DNA of 64,000 bases. Source: Blastocladiella emersonii ATCC 22665. Its lineage: Eukaryota > Blastocladiomycota > Blastocladiomycetes > Blastocladiales > Blastocladiaceae. The position numbers were made by a program, and so were the translations under genes. The stretch is taken from assembly GCA_025594325.1 (NCBI GenBank), contig JANHCV010000014.1, positions 682,001-746,000 of the forward strand. The letters run 5' to 3'. Below, piece by piece: positions 10,646 to 21,432 of the stretch (position 1 is its first letter; every line of letters starts with the position of its first letter). The notes under the pieces were generated by a model that had not been told where the DNA came from, searched no databases, and worked only from the letters and a program-made list of their open reading frames with translations.

Positions 10646-10840
10646 CGAGGGGTTTAGCCCTCGATTGAAAGCCAAACGCGAAGCGTTTAGGTGCCTCAAG
10701 TATAATTGGCAATGGCGGCGGACGGTTCGTCAACCGCGGCAGGGCTTGAGTGCCACCTGTCGTGTGCGGTTAATTACGCGCCGCTCGCATGCAGCCGAAA
10801 GGGAGCGCCTCATCGGAGACGCGTCGGAAGATCATGTGAC
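10646..10840 (+). promoter_or_regulatory. Upstream region of the 10929 gene: hairpin element plus ACGCGT/ATCATGTGA module
   Basis: 10646-10697 holds GGGGTTTAGCCCTCGATTGA followed by the hairpin AAACGC-GAA-GCGTTT and TAGGTGCCTC. 10816-10840 holds GAGACGCGTCGGAAGATC then ATGTGAC. The gene start is 89 bp further on. The same order and similar spacing occur at 24162-24300, and a related TAGGTGGCTC block precedes the gene at 54506. The hairpin differs from the 24.2-kb copy by a compensating base pair. Confidence 0.55.
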
Positions 10841-10928
10841 AGCCCCGTGACCGTGTCCATACCCTGGCGGTGTCGTTGGGAGCGAAGTCGCCGTCGGCCG
10901 CCGCTCTCCTTCGTCCTCGCGGTCGCCC

Positions 10929-13353
10929 ATGAATCGAATGGAAAAAGCGCGAGACTCCCTGCAACTCGTCATGGATGTTACTGCGGATGCTGGGGCGCCA
11001 GCGGCGGGGCTCCTTGCCCAGCTCTCAATCAGCGGGGTCAGCGCCTCGCTTGCTGCGCTTCCCGACTTGGTGATCACTTCCGTTCTTCAACTCGCACGCC
11101 CACGTTCGGTGAGCTGTACCGCATCGCGCTGCTTTGCCGAGGCCGCGCGTGACTCCCGCCTTGCTCTCGCTTGGGTGCCCGTTGCACTTGGCCGCCTTGC
11201 GAATCCGCAGCTCGCCCTCAAGTATGTTGTTGCCCGTCCAGGCCGAGTCTATTCCGAGCTTGCGTTTGTTCTCGACCAATCCGATTTTAACTCGAAACTT
11301 TCCAATCCAGTCGAGGGGATTGCGCGCCCAGTCCCGCAACTTCTTCTCGCGCTGATGCAAGGCTCCATGCTTGCACAGCGCCAACGCGTCAACCGAAATC
11401 TTTCGAGCTTCTTGAATATGTCCAAGCAGGCTTTGCACGAATACCTCACTGTTGCCCCTGCCACGGCAGCTCAAAGTGGTCCCAAACTAAGCGGTTATTC
11501 ACACGCGCACCTCGTCGCCCCATTCCATCTTCTGACCGCTGCCGTACGGCTTAACGATCCCGTGCTACTTCAAAATCTGCTTGATATCGTGGCGCGCGAT
11601 ATTCCTCTCATTTTCGAGGTGCAGCTGCCTGCAGCTCTCTGGTGGAAGCTGACTCTTCGTGGCGACCTCCTGTTCACTAACTACGACACAACTGGGTCAC
11701 TTGGGAATACGTCGCGGTCGATTTCGTTCATCTCGCAGCTTGTCATCCTCTCTGCCGTCCTGTGGAGATGCCAGAGCTTCCCTCTTCTGACCGACTCGCG
11801 GTTTGGAGTTGACCTCGACATCCTTCCACACGCCCTTGGCGACAATTCGGTTGCTCCCTTCGCAATCCAGTACCTTGCTGAACGGGCGCAGTCCCCCGCG
11901 ATTTGCATGCCCATCTTTGACTGGCTCATGCGCACGCGCAAGCCAGGCGTCTTGCGGACTCCTAGTGGGACGCACATCGCATCAATTTTAGTTTGCCCTG
12001 CTCTCAAAGAATTTCTCCGCTGCACTGCGACGCAACATCCAACTTGTATCAGCGAGGGTTTGGGCGAGCGCGACTTTGAGCTGCTCTCTCACAAGTATCT
12101 TACCTGGACCCTTGACGACATTGACTTCGATCTGCTCTTAACATTGCATTCACTGAATCTCGTCACGGACGAAGCTTGGACCCATATTATCTTCCTGGGG
12201 TTGCTCCAGGACAAGGGGCCTGGCACTGATTTGATCTTGTCGTTCCTGGCCGAGCTTCCTTTTGCTGGACTAAAAGGCAGTGTTGCTGGAGGTATGCTCA
12301 AATTCTGCTCTATATTCACCAACCAAGCGGGCGCTGACAAGAACTCGCGCGCCGTCCTTAGCATTCGCCCAAAGTCTCGCGCGCTCCTACACGGACAGTC
12401 GTGGCGCGAGTTTTGTGCTCCGTTTTGCCCACCGCAAATTCGGACACGATTACCTTGAAGGCGTATCGCCCGTCTACGCCATGGGGATCAACCATGTGTT
12501 CGCTTCCGCTTGCAATCATCTTGGTAAATCCCGCGCAACGGCATTTGTTAAGTCCACTCTTGGCCGGGTATTTGCCTGCACCAAGGAGCAGGTTGAGCCT
12601 TGGTATCTCTTCCTTCTCGCAAACCACATGATCGATCAGATCTCATGTCTCCAGCTGCCGGGTCTGGACGAAGTTGCGTGGCTTCCCGTTGTTGTTTTAA
12701 GCGACCCAATGACACGAGGTCCAGCGCTTGCCCTTATCCGTCAAAGCAAGACTGCACGCTCATTCCTTGTGGCCATGCTTCTGAGCCAGCTCTCAAACTC
12801 CTCGACTTGGCTTCCGCATGGGGATTACCAGCGCTGCCTACTCCAAGCACACGACTTGTGGTTTGCCGCCATGTCCGACCTTCAGCGGATCTTGGCCGAG
12901 TTTGACCCAGACACGAAGTCAGCGTGGTTCCCACCTCTTCTCCTGTGTCACATCTACGAGGGCATGCTGATTGAGCCTGAAAATGGGCTCAACAAGTTGC
13001 TTTCCTCGGAACTCGCGGGAAATGCCAGTCCAACCCTTTGCGCGGGGTGCGGGGCTAGATCGGTGCTTCGCATTCGCCAGACGTACGAGTTCCTTGCACG
13101 CAACCAGCTTTTTGCAACCTTAGCGGCGTGCGGACGCGCGTCCGTCGTACCTCTTGCATTTTGGAAGCTTGTGCCCGAAGGAGAAATTGACCATGTGAAA
13201 GATTCCTTTTGGGTTGCCCAGATGGTCCACAAGGCCAAGGCCAAGTTAACTTCCCGCGCAGCGAACGATATTCGCAACGAGATTCACCGTATCGCTCCCG
13301 AGGCCGTGCCGATGCTCAAGTATGGTAACGTTACGTTTGGGTTGCTTTGGTGA
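10929..13353 (+). CDS. VPDGALD-family protein, intact copy with one intron
   Basis: Exons 10929-12291 and 12362-13353 give 784 aa; the 70-nt intron (GTATGC...TTAG) is phase 1 and lies at the same place as in every other family member. The start MNRMEKARD matches MNRMKEQD and MNRMNNLRD of the paralogues. Residues about 45-75 form an F-box-like segment (LPDLVITSVLQLARPRSVSC). The middle is a long series of helical repeats with the block LMPIFDWLL-like (MPIFDWLMRTRKPG). The C-terminal region has a CAGCG knuckle, LPLDFWELVPDGALD-like (VPLAFWKLVPEGEID) and ends EIHRIAPEAVPMLK. F-box-like N termini suggest a ubiquitin-ligase adaptor role, but this is inference. It is the best preserved A-type copy here and a good reference for the family. 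Confidence 0.8.
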
Positions 13354-13532
13354 ACCTCCCCCGTGCCGTTATTTGATTTCAATATAATTTTTTGTTCGTT
13401 CTTGTCAAGCGTTGATCGAAGTTTGGACTCAAAGCCGTGGAAAGAGGTGCAGTCTTCCATCATTAACACATCGCGCAAATTGACCCTCAATGTTCCTGCT
13501 TCCTTACTGGATCAATTTTTGTCGGCTCAGTC

Positions 13533-13580
13533 GCGCGTCGCGATATCATATGATGGCCTCATGTGTGGCGCAACGCGTCC
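13533..13580 (+). promoter_or_regulatory. Shared module, complete copy between convergent genes (orphan)
   Basis: Reads GCGCGTCGCGATATCATATG, then ATGGCCTC, then ATGTGTGGCGCAACGCGTC. It lies between the 3' end of the gene ending at 13353 and the 3' end of the RT-like element ending at 13644, so it is not upstream of either. This argues that the module can exist independently of genes, for example as a small mobile element. Confidence 0.5.
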
Positions 13581-13643
13581 TCTCGCCGCTATTTGGCGCA
13601 AGCGTACCGTCAGTGAACGGGAGCAATAATCTATATTTAGAGG

Positions 13644-15575
13644 TTAAAAGACGAAAATTTTCGCGCACCTAGTGTAGGCGTTGTTCGTTTTTGATGACCA
13701 CAGCGACGGCGAGCCCTTGACCTTGACCGCGAGCAGCTGCAGCTCGCTGAGGCACACGTCATACACGATCTCCCAGATCAGATCCGTCTCCACAACGGCC
13801 TGTGGGATCCCGCGCCCGTGGAACAGCTTGCGGCCCAGCTCCTCGCGCCTCATGTGGCACGTGTAAAACTTGATGAAGATGGATGGAAGGCAAAACCGCT
13901 CCATTGCGAGCGTGATGAGCTCCGGCGGGACCGAGTACAGCGCCGTGTTCTTGGACAAAAAGTACGGCCAAAGCGAGTCCCTTGCAGCGCTGAGAGTGAT
14001 AAACCCGGTTTGTAGCGCCACGGTTCGGATCGCGTGCAGAACCGCCCCGCTTTCGGGACCGTCGGAATCGAGCGAGACTTTGAGTTCCGGCGCACCGCAC
14101 AGCACACCGTACGTGGCGAGGGTCTCGCGGATCCGCGTAACAAAAAGCTTCATGAGCAGCGAGGCGGCGGCGGCGGACAGCAGGGGGTTGGAGCGGAAGC
14201 GGATGACGGGAATGAGCCCAGGTATCACTACGTATGAGGGCCCTGAGTCAGCAGGCGAAGGCGTGACACGCGTGCGTAGGCACAGTGCGAAGAAGTCGCA
14301 GAGGGTCGACGCGGCCACGTGGCCAGCGTTGGCAATGAGCCGCGTCGCGAGATCGGTGATTTCTGGTCCAATGTTCATGGCCGCGTTCAACTCTTCGACC
14401 GTTGGCGGGTCCATCAGATTGGTCCAGATGTCGGCCGAAACGTGGTCAAGCGGGGCGAACGCGCGGGTCCATGGGCCGAAAAGCAAAACCTGGCTATCAG
14501 CACCAGGCACGGACGCACCATTTTTGTTCTTGATGAGCCATTCTTGCGCATGACGCGCAGGAAGTCCCCACGGTGTAAGGAAATTCGAAGCCAAGCTGTT
14601 GAGGCCAAGCTTAAGGTAATCAATCCTTCGGCGGGCCGATCTGACGCGACGTGTGGCCAAATCCGTGGTGCGGAAACAGGAGCTCACTTTGCTTGGTCTT
14701 GAGAAGCAATTTCACACGATCGACTGCGTCCTTCCACGGCTGATTGAGCTTCACCGGGACCCGTCGTCTAACGTAGCGCGCGAGAAGCGCGACATGTTTC
14801 TTGGACGCGCCCGCCTTGCGCAATCGCTTGGCCTGCAAAGCTCAGAGCTTTGGCATCCAGGTCGTCGAAATGATGAAGCCAGGTGAGCGTCTGCGTATAC
14901 GGATCGTTACCCAGACGTGCATTAAACTCGTCCGCTCGAAACGGCATCACTCAGAAGCAAGTCCGCGCAGAAGCCTCGACGAGGAGCGAGATCGAGTCCC
15001 ACGCCTTGCTGACGTCGCTGCCAACCAGGGACGCCCGTTTGATGCTTCGAGAGAACTTGGCCGCGGCGCGCTCGGTAAAGTATCTTCATGGGCTGGATGA
15101 AAAGGTGCCCCTGATTGGAGGTTTCCGGGCGAAGGAACGGCGCAAGCGGTGCTTTAAACAGCACGATGAGGCCGCCGGGGACTTGCGCCGCGGGGACGCC
15201 AGGTTGCTCGAAGTAATGCGTGTACGCATGGCGACTGACCCAGCCGGGTAACAATTCGCAAGCACCGCCGTCGTCGTCGGCTTCGGTGAGGCAAGTGTCG
15301 ACGAGAACAGCGATCGCCGGATTCGGGCGCGCATCCAGCAGGGCTGAGAGCGCGGCAAGCTTGGCCGGTCTCGTCTCAGGATCGGCAAGCGTGCCAGGGT
15401 GCTGAATCAAGATATCCATGTGCTCGGGCGGCGGGGCGCCCCGAGCGACTGGCCGCGGGCCGGACCGCTCGGCGGGCTTCGAATAAGTGTCCGCGCAAGG
15501 CCGCCAGCTCGCGGCAGCAGATCCGCTTGGGCGCTAGGTGCCAGTTGCATGAGGTCTAATGCATTCGTTTTCCAT
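13644..15575 (-). pseudogene. RT-like element with EEP-like N terminus (copy 2), frameshifted
   Basis: Starts at 15575 with MENEC, shared with the copies at 17904 and 30263. The MDILIQHPGTLADPETRPAK block begins at about 15419, with VLVDTCLTEADDD (EEP endonuclease-like). The frame breaks several times between 15575 and 14687. From 14687 to 13644 a long frame carries RT-like palm and finger sequence: YVVIPGLIPVIRFRSNPLLS, then YFLSKNTALYSVPPELITLA, then GRKLFHGRGIPQAVVETDL and WEIVYDVCLSELQLLAV. The motif A Asp is Ser, and the protein ends before any YxDD. A half-module (CACATCACATGATA, 15645-15663) lies 70 bp upstream of the start. This is a decayed non-LTR relative. Confidence 0.7.
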
Positions 15576-15772
15576 GGCGACGGGTGCTCAGGGCACGATG
15601 GGGGAGCGTTGAGCGAGCGGCCGTGCGATCCGCTCGTTATTGGCGGGCGCCACATCACATGATACTTAAACGCGACCGGTGCGAGACAGCTCCGCGCGAG
15701 ACACGCGCGTTTGGTCCCGACCTGACGCACAACGACGGGTACGCAAGTACAGCTAAATCTCTGCTTTCCACA

Positions 15773-17904
15773 TCACTCCGCCTCCTTGCCCCCGCGCTTG
15801 ACCTCCTCCGCGAACCCCGCCAACGCGCCGAGGACCACATCATACACGATCTCCCACACAATCCGCGACTCGACACGTCCCCGCGGAATCCCTTGTTTCC
15901 CACCCATCACGCCCTGCACAGACAGCTCCACAAACTCTTCAGGCATCCGCACCCGCCGCATCGCCCCCTCGACCACCTCGCGCGGGACCGCGTACGCCGC
16001 CGTCGTATGCGACGCGAACACCCGCCACGGCGATGTAGGGGAAACACACGCGAGCGCGGCGGCGGCCTTGACGTGCGCGTTTGCGGCGCCGTGGCGCGGG
16101 CCGGTGGTCGTCACGGTCTTGAGCTGTTCGGCGCCGCGCAGGATGTCCGGGTGCGCGTCGAGTACGGTGCGGACGCGCTCCGTCAAGATTTTGGCGAGGA
16201 CCGCAGCCAGCGCGCCGCCCAGCGTCGTTGAGCGGACGCGGTCGACAGGCACGCGCGACGACGGGAACACGACGTACGGCCGCGCTCCGCCCTCCACCGG
16301 TTTGGGCAGAGTTCGCGTGCGCAAGCACTCGGCGAGCGTCGCGAGCAGGACCCCCGCGGCCGTCTCGCCCGCGTTCGCGAGGAGCTGCGCCGCGAGATCG
16401 CTCGACTCGGGCCCCGCGTTGAGCGCGGCGTCGAGCTCGTCGCGTCGGCGGGCGCATCAGGCCGGCCCACAGTTCGGGGTTGACGTGTGCGGCGGGGGGC
16501 GAACGCGCGGGTCCACGCTTCCGCGTCGTGGATCCACGCGCGGGCGCGCGGGGTCGCGGCGACGGTGGACGGCGTGGCGGCGGCAGCGAGGGTGTGCAAC
16601 CCGTCGTGCGCAGGCAATGGGCGCGCGGCGTAGTCGTGCTCAGCGAGCAAAGCGGCCCGTTTCGCGGTGACGAGGTCCGCGATGCGTTTCGCCGCGTCGC
16701 GGCGCAGCTGCGCGTCCGCGTCCTTGGCGGGTTTCGCGGCGAGCAGGTCGAGGTCCGCCTTGCCCGCGCCGCACTCGATCGCGACGAGCCGCGCGCTGCG
16801 GTCGAGCCCCCGCGCCCCGCTCTTGCCCTTTTTACTGAGAGTGCGCAGCGCGCCGAGCGCCATCGAGTACACGTCCTGGCCGCGCGACGAGACGAATTTG
16901 GCGGGGTCGAACGGCTCGAGCGGCAAGTGCTCGTCGGCCGCTGTGTCAACCACTTCCACAAGCCGCGCCCACCCCGCCGCGGTTTTGGGGGAATCCATCT
17001 CCTCGACGCGGTTCGAGAACGCAAACCAGTCGTCGAACCCGGCCGCGCTGGCCTTGAGCATCAAGGCGCCGCGGCCGGCGAGCTCGAGCGGGATGCGGAG
17101 TTTGGCACTGCTGACGAGGTAGTGGCCGAGCGTGTTCGCGAACACGACGGCGCCGCTGGCGTCGTGCACGGAGAAGCCGTCGGCGACGTCGAGCGCGTGG
17201 TGCGACGCCATCACCCGGCCCGATGCGCGCGGGGTGGTGACGCCGAACACGGCGGCGACGTCCACGAGCCCGTGCTTGAGCAACGTCCGCGCGAGCGCGT
17301 CGGTGAACGTGCCCGCGACAAGGACACCATTCCCCTCCTCGCCGGCCCCACCGCCGCACGCGGTCGCCGCGATACGCACGACGACCCGTTCCGTGCCCTC
17401 ATCCCGCTCCCCACCCAAATACACCCCAACAACCACGAGCTCACGCTTCCCTCCCACTGCAAACCGCTGCACGAGCACACTGTCCGCGTACCCCTCATCC
17501 GTCGCGATAAACGCCGCGAACCGCTGATTCACCAGGACCGCAACCCCTCCAACCCCGCCCTCACTCCTCACCTTCGTGCTCCGAGAAGCGAACCGCGCGT
17601 CGGGCGGGAGAAGGCGGCGGCTCGCCGCTCTGTCGAGAACATACCGCGTGTTGGTCAAGACGACGAGGGCGGCGGACGGGTACGCGGTGACGAGGGCGGC
17701 GGGGGCGGACGGGTCGGCGGCGAGCCCGTTTGGGGAGGTGTGGAGGACGAGGTCCATGCGGCGCGCGAGGAGGGCGGCGGGGGTCGTGGACCACGCGCCG
17801 TAGGTCGGCGCGGGTTTGCGCGGGCGCGGGCCGCCGTTGTTGGGAGCGGGGTCAGCGCGGTCGGTGGGATGGGTTGCAGCAAGTCCAGTGCATTCGTTTT
17901 CCAT
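15773..17904 (-). pseudogene. RT-like element (copy 3), best preserved N-terminal half
   Basis: The MENECTGLAATHPTD start is at 17904. The EEP-like half is open to about 16550 (RRMDLVLHTSPNGLAADPSA, then VVLTNTRYVLD, GVGGVAVLVNQRF, VLVAGTFTDAL), then the linker DDWFAFSNRVEEMDSP and AWTRAFAPRRT. Two frame changes near 16500 and 16440 lead into NPELWAGLMRPPT and the RT-like part (PYVVFPSSRVPVDRVRSTTL, WRVFASHTTAAYAVP, GIPRGRVESRIVWEIVYDVV) ending at 15773. Motif A Asp is Ser, no YxDD follows, and the EEP GDFN is replaced (VAGTFTD). It has higher GC than the other copies and sits next to the Rab gene. The overall architecture is the same in all copies. Confidence 0.7.
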
Positions 17905-18155
17905 GGTTGGTGTTGCCGTTGAGGGAGAGAGCGGCCGGCGGCGGCGGTGGCCATCAACAAGGGCCGCTCAGGGCGCGGTGTGTGGAACGTGAAACAGATG
18001 ATACATAAACGAGAACAGACACGAGCGAGCGGAGCGGGGGCGAGTCGTCGCCGGGATGAGGATGATGGGATGAGACGACGATGAGGGGGAGGAGGGGTAT
18101 GCCATAGAGAAGAAGGGCGGTAGTCACAGCGACGCCGGGCCCCCACACCCAGCGC

Positions 18156-18848
18156 TCAGCACGCGCACGACGACGCCCCCGCGGCCGCCGCGTCCTTGCC
18201 GCCGCCCGACGAGACATCGACGCTCTCGACGCGGTCCGTCTCGCCCTTGGGCCTGCTCGCGACCTGCTCGGCGAACTCGTCAAAGAGGGACTTGACGCCG
18301 TCCATGGTGCGCGCCGACACCTCGCGGTACTCTGCCCCCACCTCGGTCGCGTACGCCTCGGCCTCGTCGCGCGAGACCACGCGCTCGTCGGCCGCGACAT
18401 CGAGCTTGTTGGCGACGACGCACATGGCGACGTTGCGCTCGGCGGCGCAGAACCGGCGCGCCTCGGCGATCCACGTGGCGAGGTTGGTGAAGGACTCGCG
18501 GTTGGTCACGTCAAACACGACGAAGACGACGGCGGCGCCGCGGTAAAAGGACGAGGTCAGGGTGCGGAACCGCTCCTGGCCGGCCGTGTCCCAGATGTAC
18601 ACCTTGTACTGCACGCCGGCGTACTCGCGCTTGAGCAGGCGGAAGTCGACGCCGACGGTCGCTACGGCTTCGCCCGGAGGGAGGAAGCGTTGCTCCGTGT
18701 AGCTCAGCAGCAGGGACGATTTCCCCGTGCCCGAGTCGCCTGGAGGTTACGGGTGGGGGGTGAGTACGGCGAGGTCGGCGGGGGCAGCGCGAGAAGCGCA
18801 CGAACCGATGAGGATCATCTTGATCCCGTTGGCCGACTTGTCGCTCAT
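18156..18848 (-). CDS. Rab-family small GTPase
   Basis: Exons 18806-18848 and 18156-18739 (66-nt intron, donor G|GTTCGT, acceptor CCAG) encode 208 aa. All G-box motifs are present: P-loop GDSGTGKSSLL formed across the splice, switch I with VATVGVDFRLLK, WDTAGQERF, NKLD (VVANKLDV) and SAR (EVSARTMDG). It ends in CAC, a CXC double-geranylgeranylation signal of Rabs. FYRGAAVVFVVFDVTNRESF is typical Rab sequence. Closest by eye to Rab18/Rab1-type proteins, acting in membrane trafficking on the cytosolic face of ER/Golgi membranes. The start codon is the first in-frame ATG, giving MSDKSANGIKMILIG. The subfamily is not certain without a phylogeny. Confidence 0.93.
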
Positions 18849-19070
18849 GGCTGCGTGTGGTTCGATGCGTTGCAGCGAGTGTGCGTGCGGTGTTGTTGAT
18901 GCGTTTGCCTCGTGGAGCAGAGCGAAGGTTGCTGCGCACGGCTCCCTGAACGGGGCGCGGCGCAGGCGCGGCGGCTGACGCAGGCGGCGGAGGGGCGCGG
19001 ATTTTCGCGCAGTTTGTGCGGACGCCGTTCGCCCCGCTCGCCGCCGCCACCTCGTGCGGGCGTGTCTGCT

Positions 19071-19130
19071 TGCTCGCGACCATCAAGCTCGCGACCATCG
19101 AGCTCGCGACCATCGAGCTCGCGGCCGTCG
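19071..19130. repeat. 15-bp tandem repeat
   Basis: About four copies of AGCTCGCGACCATCG or one-base variants. It lies in the 343-bp gap between the Rab start (18848) and the aminopeptidase stop (19192), about 220 bp upstream of the Rab start. No other signal was recognised in this gap. Confidence 0.7.
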
Positions 19131-19191
19131 TCCCTCAGACATGTCTCACGCGCGTGCTGAGCAATAATTCCTAGTCTGTATCAACCCGTCC

Positions 19192-21102
19192 TTACACCTT
19201 GGCCATACTCCGCACCATCTCAATCAGCATCCGCGTCGGGCGTCCCGACATGCCCGCGGTGTTATACCCGTCGGCGGCGCGCGCGTAGTGCATGACGCCG
19301 GCCATATCGATATGGACGTACGGCACCGCCCCCAGGATCTCCCCCTCGGCCGACACCTCGGCCGCGAGCGCCTTGGCGGCGGGCACCGCGGGGCGGAGGA
19401 ACTGGTGCAGGAAGATAGCCGCGGTACACGCCCCTGCACTCCGGTCGCCGGCGTTCTTGAGGTCGGCCACGCTCGACTGCATCTGCGCGAGGTACGCCGG
19501 GTCGAGCGGCATGCGCCACGCCTTATCGCCCGACTTCTCGGCCGCCCGCGCGACGTGCGCCCACAGGTGGTGGTGCGACGCGAACACGCCCGTGTACACG
19601 CGGCCGAGGGCCACGTCCATGGCGCCCGTGAGCGTGGCCACGTCGATGACGGCGGCGGGCTGGAACGACGTGGCGTGGTACAGCGCGTCGGCGAGGAGGA
19701 GGCGGCCTTCGGCGTCCGTGTTGTCGATCTCGATGGTGAGCCCGTTGCTGGCGCGGACCACGTCTCCGGGCTTGACGGACGAGGACGAGGGCATGTTCTC
19801 GCACAGCGGGATCAGGGCCACGATGTTGATGGGCAGGCGGAGCCGCGCGATGCCGTGCAGCGACGCGAGCACGGTCGCGGCGCCGCCCATGTCGCCGCGC
19901 ATCAGGCCCTACAGTTCGGGGGGAGTGTGAGACACCCGCTCGGTTCCGAGCGAAGAGAAGAGAAAGCGTACCATGCCGGCCGACGGCTTGATACTGATGC
20001 CGCCGCTGTCGAACGTGACGCCCTTGCCGACGAGCGCCACGTCGCACACGCTCTCCTTGTTGCTGACGGCCGTCTCGCTCGACTCCTCCACCACCTTCCC
20101 CTGCGCGCCCGCGAGCTCGCGCCCGCGGTAGTGGATCTCGAGGTACTGCAGCGGCTCGGCCGACCCCTTGGCGACCGCGTGGAACGCGTGCATGCCGCGG
20201 GCCAGCACCCACGCCTCGTCGTGCACCTTGACCGTCACCCCACCGAGGTCCTTGAACTCGTTGAGCGCCGTCTCGGCGAAAAGCCGCGGCGTCATGAGGT
20301 TGGCGGGGGTCTCCATGAGGTACCGCGCCAGGTTCTGCGACTGCGCGAGGACGCGGCCCGTGCTCAGGTCCGTCGGGGAGGGGACCGCGCCGGCGGCGGG
20401 GATGGCGTTGAGCGCGTCGCACACGTCGCCCGTGCGGGACAGGACCGAGATGTCGACCGGGGTTGAAGTGGGAGGGGTGGTGGTGGTAGCGGGGTCCGCG
20501 GACTTCTTGGGCTTGGGCTTGGTCTTGAGGTGGTCAAACTTGTACAGGGCGAGCGCGGCGCCCTCGGCCACGGACCGCGGGCAGTTGGCGAACGCCTCGA
20601 CGCCGATGCGCCGCGCGCCGACGTCCTGCAGCGCCTTGACGCCGATCGCGGACTACATATCGACGAGTTAATCCCATCCAGCCGAGAACCGAGTAAGAAT
20701 GACACGCACCACTTTACGCGCACGCTCCCACGCGACCCCCTCATTGACCTCGCCCTCCGGCCGCTTCCCGAGCCCGACAACCGCAACACGCGGCGGGACC
20801 ACGGGCGCGCTGGGTCCATCGTCCTCGGGCGCCGGCGGGTAGAAGACGCGCGCCTCGCCGAGCTTGCCGCGGAAGCCCGACCGCTCGAGCTGCCCGAACA
20901 GCGCGTTGTTGGTGCGGTCGTTGATCGCAAACGCCGTCGCCGAGAAGAGCTCGAGCGACGGCGTCTCGCCCTCGTAGCAGCCGACCACGACGCCGTCGGG
21001 GGTCGGCGAGGTGTCGGGCGTGGCGGAGGTGTAGCGGCGCGCGGCGAGGGTCGCGGCGCGGCGCGGCAGCACGGCCGAGCGCAAGGCGAGGTGGCGCCAC
21101 AT
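19192..21102 (-). CDS. M17 leucyl aminopeptidase, probable mitochondrial form
   Basis: Three exons (20710-21102, 19972-20652, 19192-19908; introns of 57 and 63 nt with GTGCGT/TAG and GTACGC/TAG ends) give 596 aa. Metal and substrate residues of the family are visible: GKGVTFDSGGISIKPSAGM at the second splice, RGDMGGAATVL, and the signature NTDAEGRLLLADAL. The catalytic domain continues to VATLTGAMDVALG and ends RMLIEMVRSMAKV. The N terminus MWRHLALRSAVLPRRAATLA is Arg-rich with no acids, followed by RRYTS, as in a mitochondrial presequence. The enzyme removes N-terminal residues using two divalent metal ions, usually as a hexamer. A low-complexity Pro/Thr insert separates the two domains. It is transcribed divergently from the DHHC gene. 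Confidence 0.93.
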
Positions 21103-21432
21103 GGTAGTGCAAGAAGTTAAGGTCGAGTGAGTGTTGATTCGTGGGCGGCGGCGATCGGCCTCGACGGGGGAGCGAGAACTGAAGGACGAAGGGCCAACAA
21201 AGCAACGCCGAGCGCGTTTCCGAGCGCACGTGCGGTCGCCGGCTTGCCGCACGTGTGGCGCCACACGAATTCCGGTCGCCTTCCTCTCGGTCGCCCTCCC
21301 TCTCCCTCTCTCTCTCTGCAACCCCATCACTTGAATCTATCTGCTGCGCCCGCAACGGGTCGACCTCGCCTAGACGACGACGACGACACTACCGCGACAC
21401 CGACCCTGCGCCCGCCCGCCGTCCGCTTCACG
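21103..21432. promoter_or_regulatory. Divergent promoter region with CT-rich tract
   Basis: The 330-bp interval between the aminopeptidase start (21102) and the DHHC start (21433), transcribed in opposite directions. It contains a pyrimidine tract (CCCTCCCTCTCCCTCTCTCT, about 21293-21325), a common fungal core-promoter feature, about 110 bp before the DHHC start. No ACGCGT/ATCATGTGA module is present, unlike the accessory genes. No gene recognised inside. Confidence 0.4.

Noticed and set aside
16480-17922. Plus-strand open frame of 480 codons
   Set aside because: Antisense shadow of the RT-like copy at 15773-17904, which has clear homologues in its own frame.
19288-20466. Plus-strand open frame of 392 codons
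   Set aside because: Antisense of the M17 aminopeptidase catalytic exons; composition is His/Arg-rich and has no start context or splice support.
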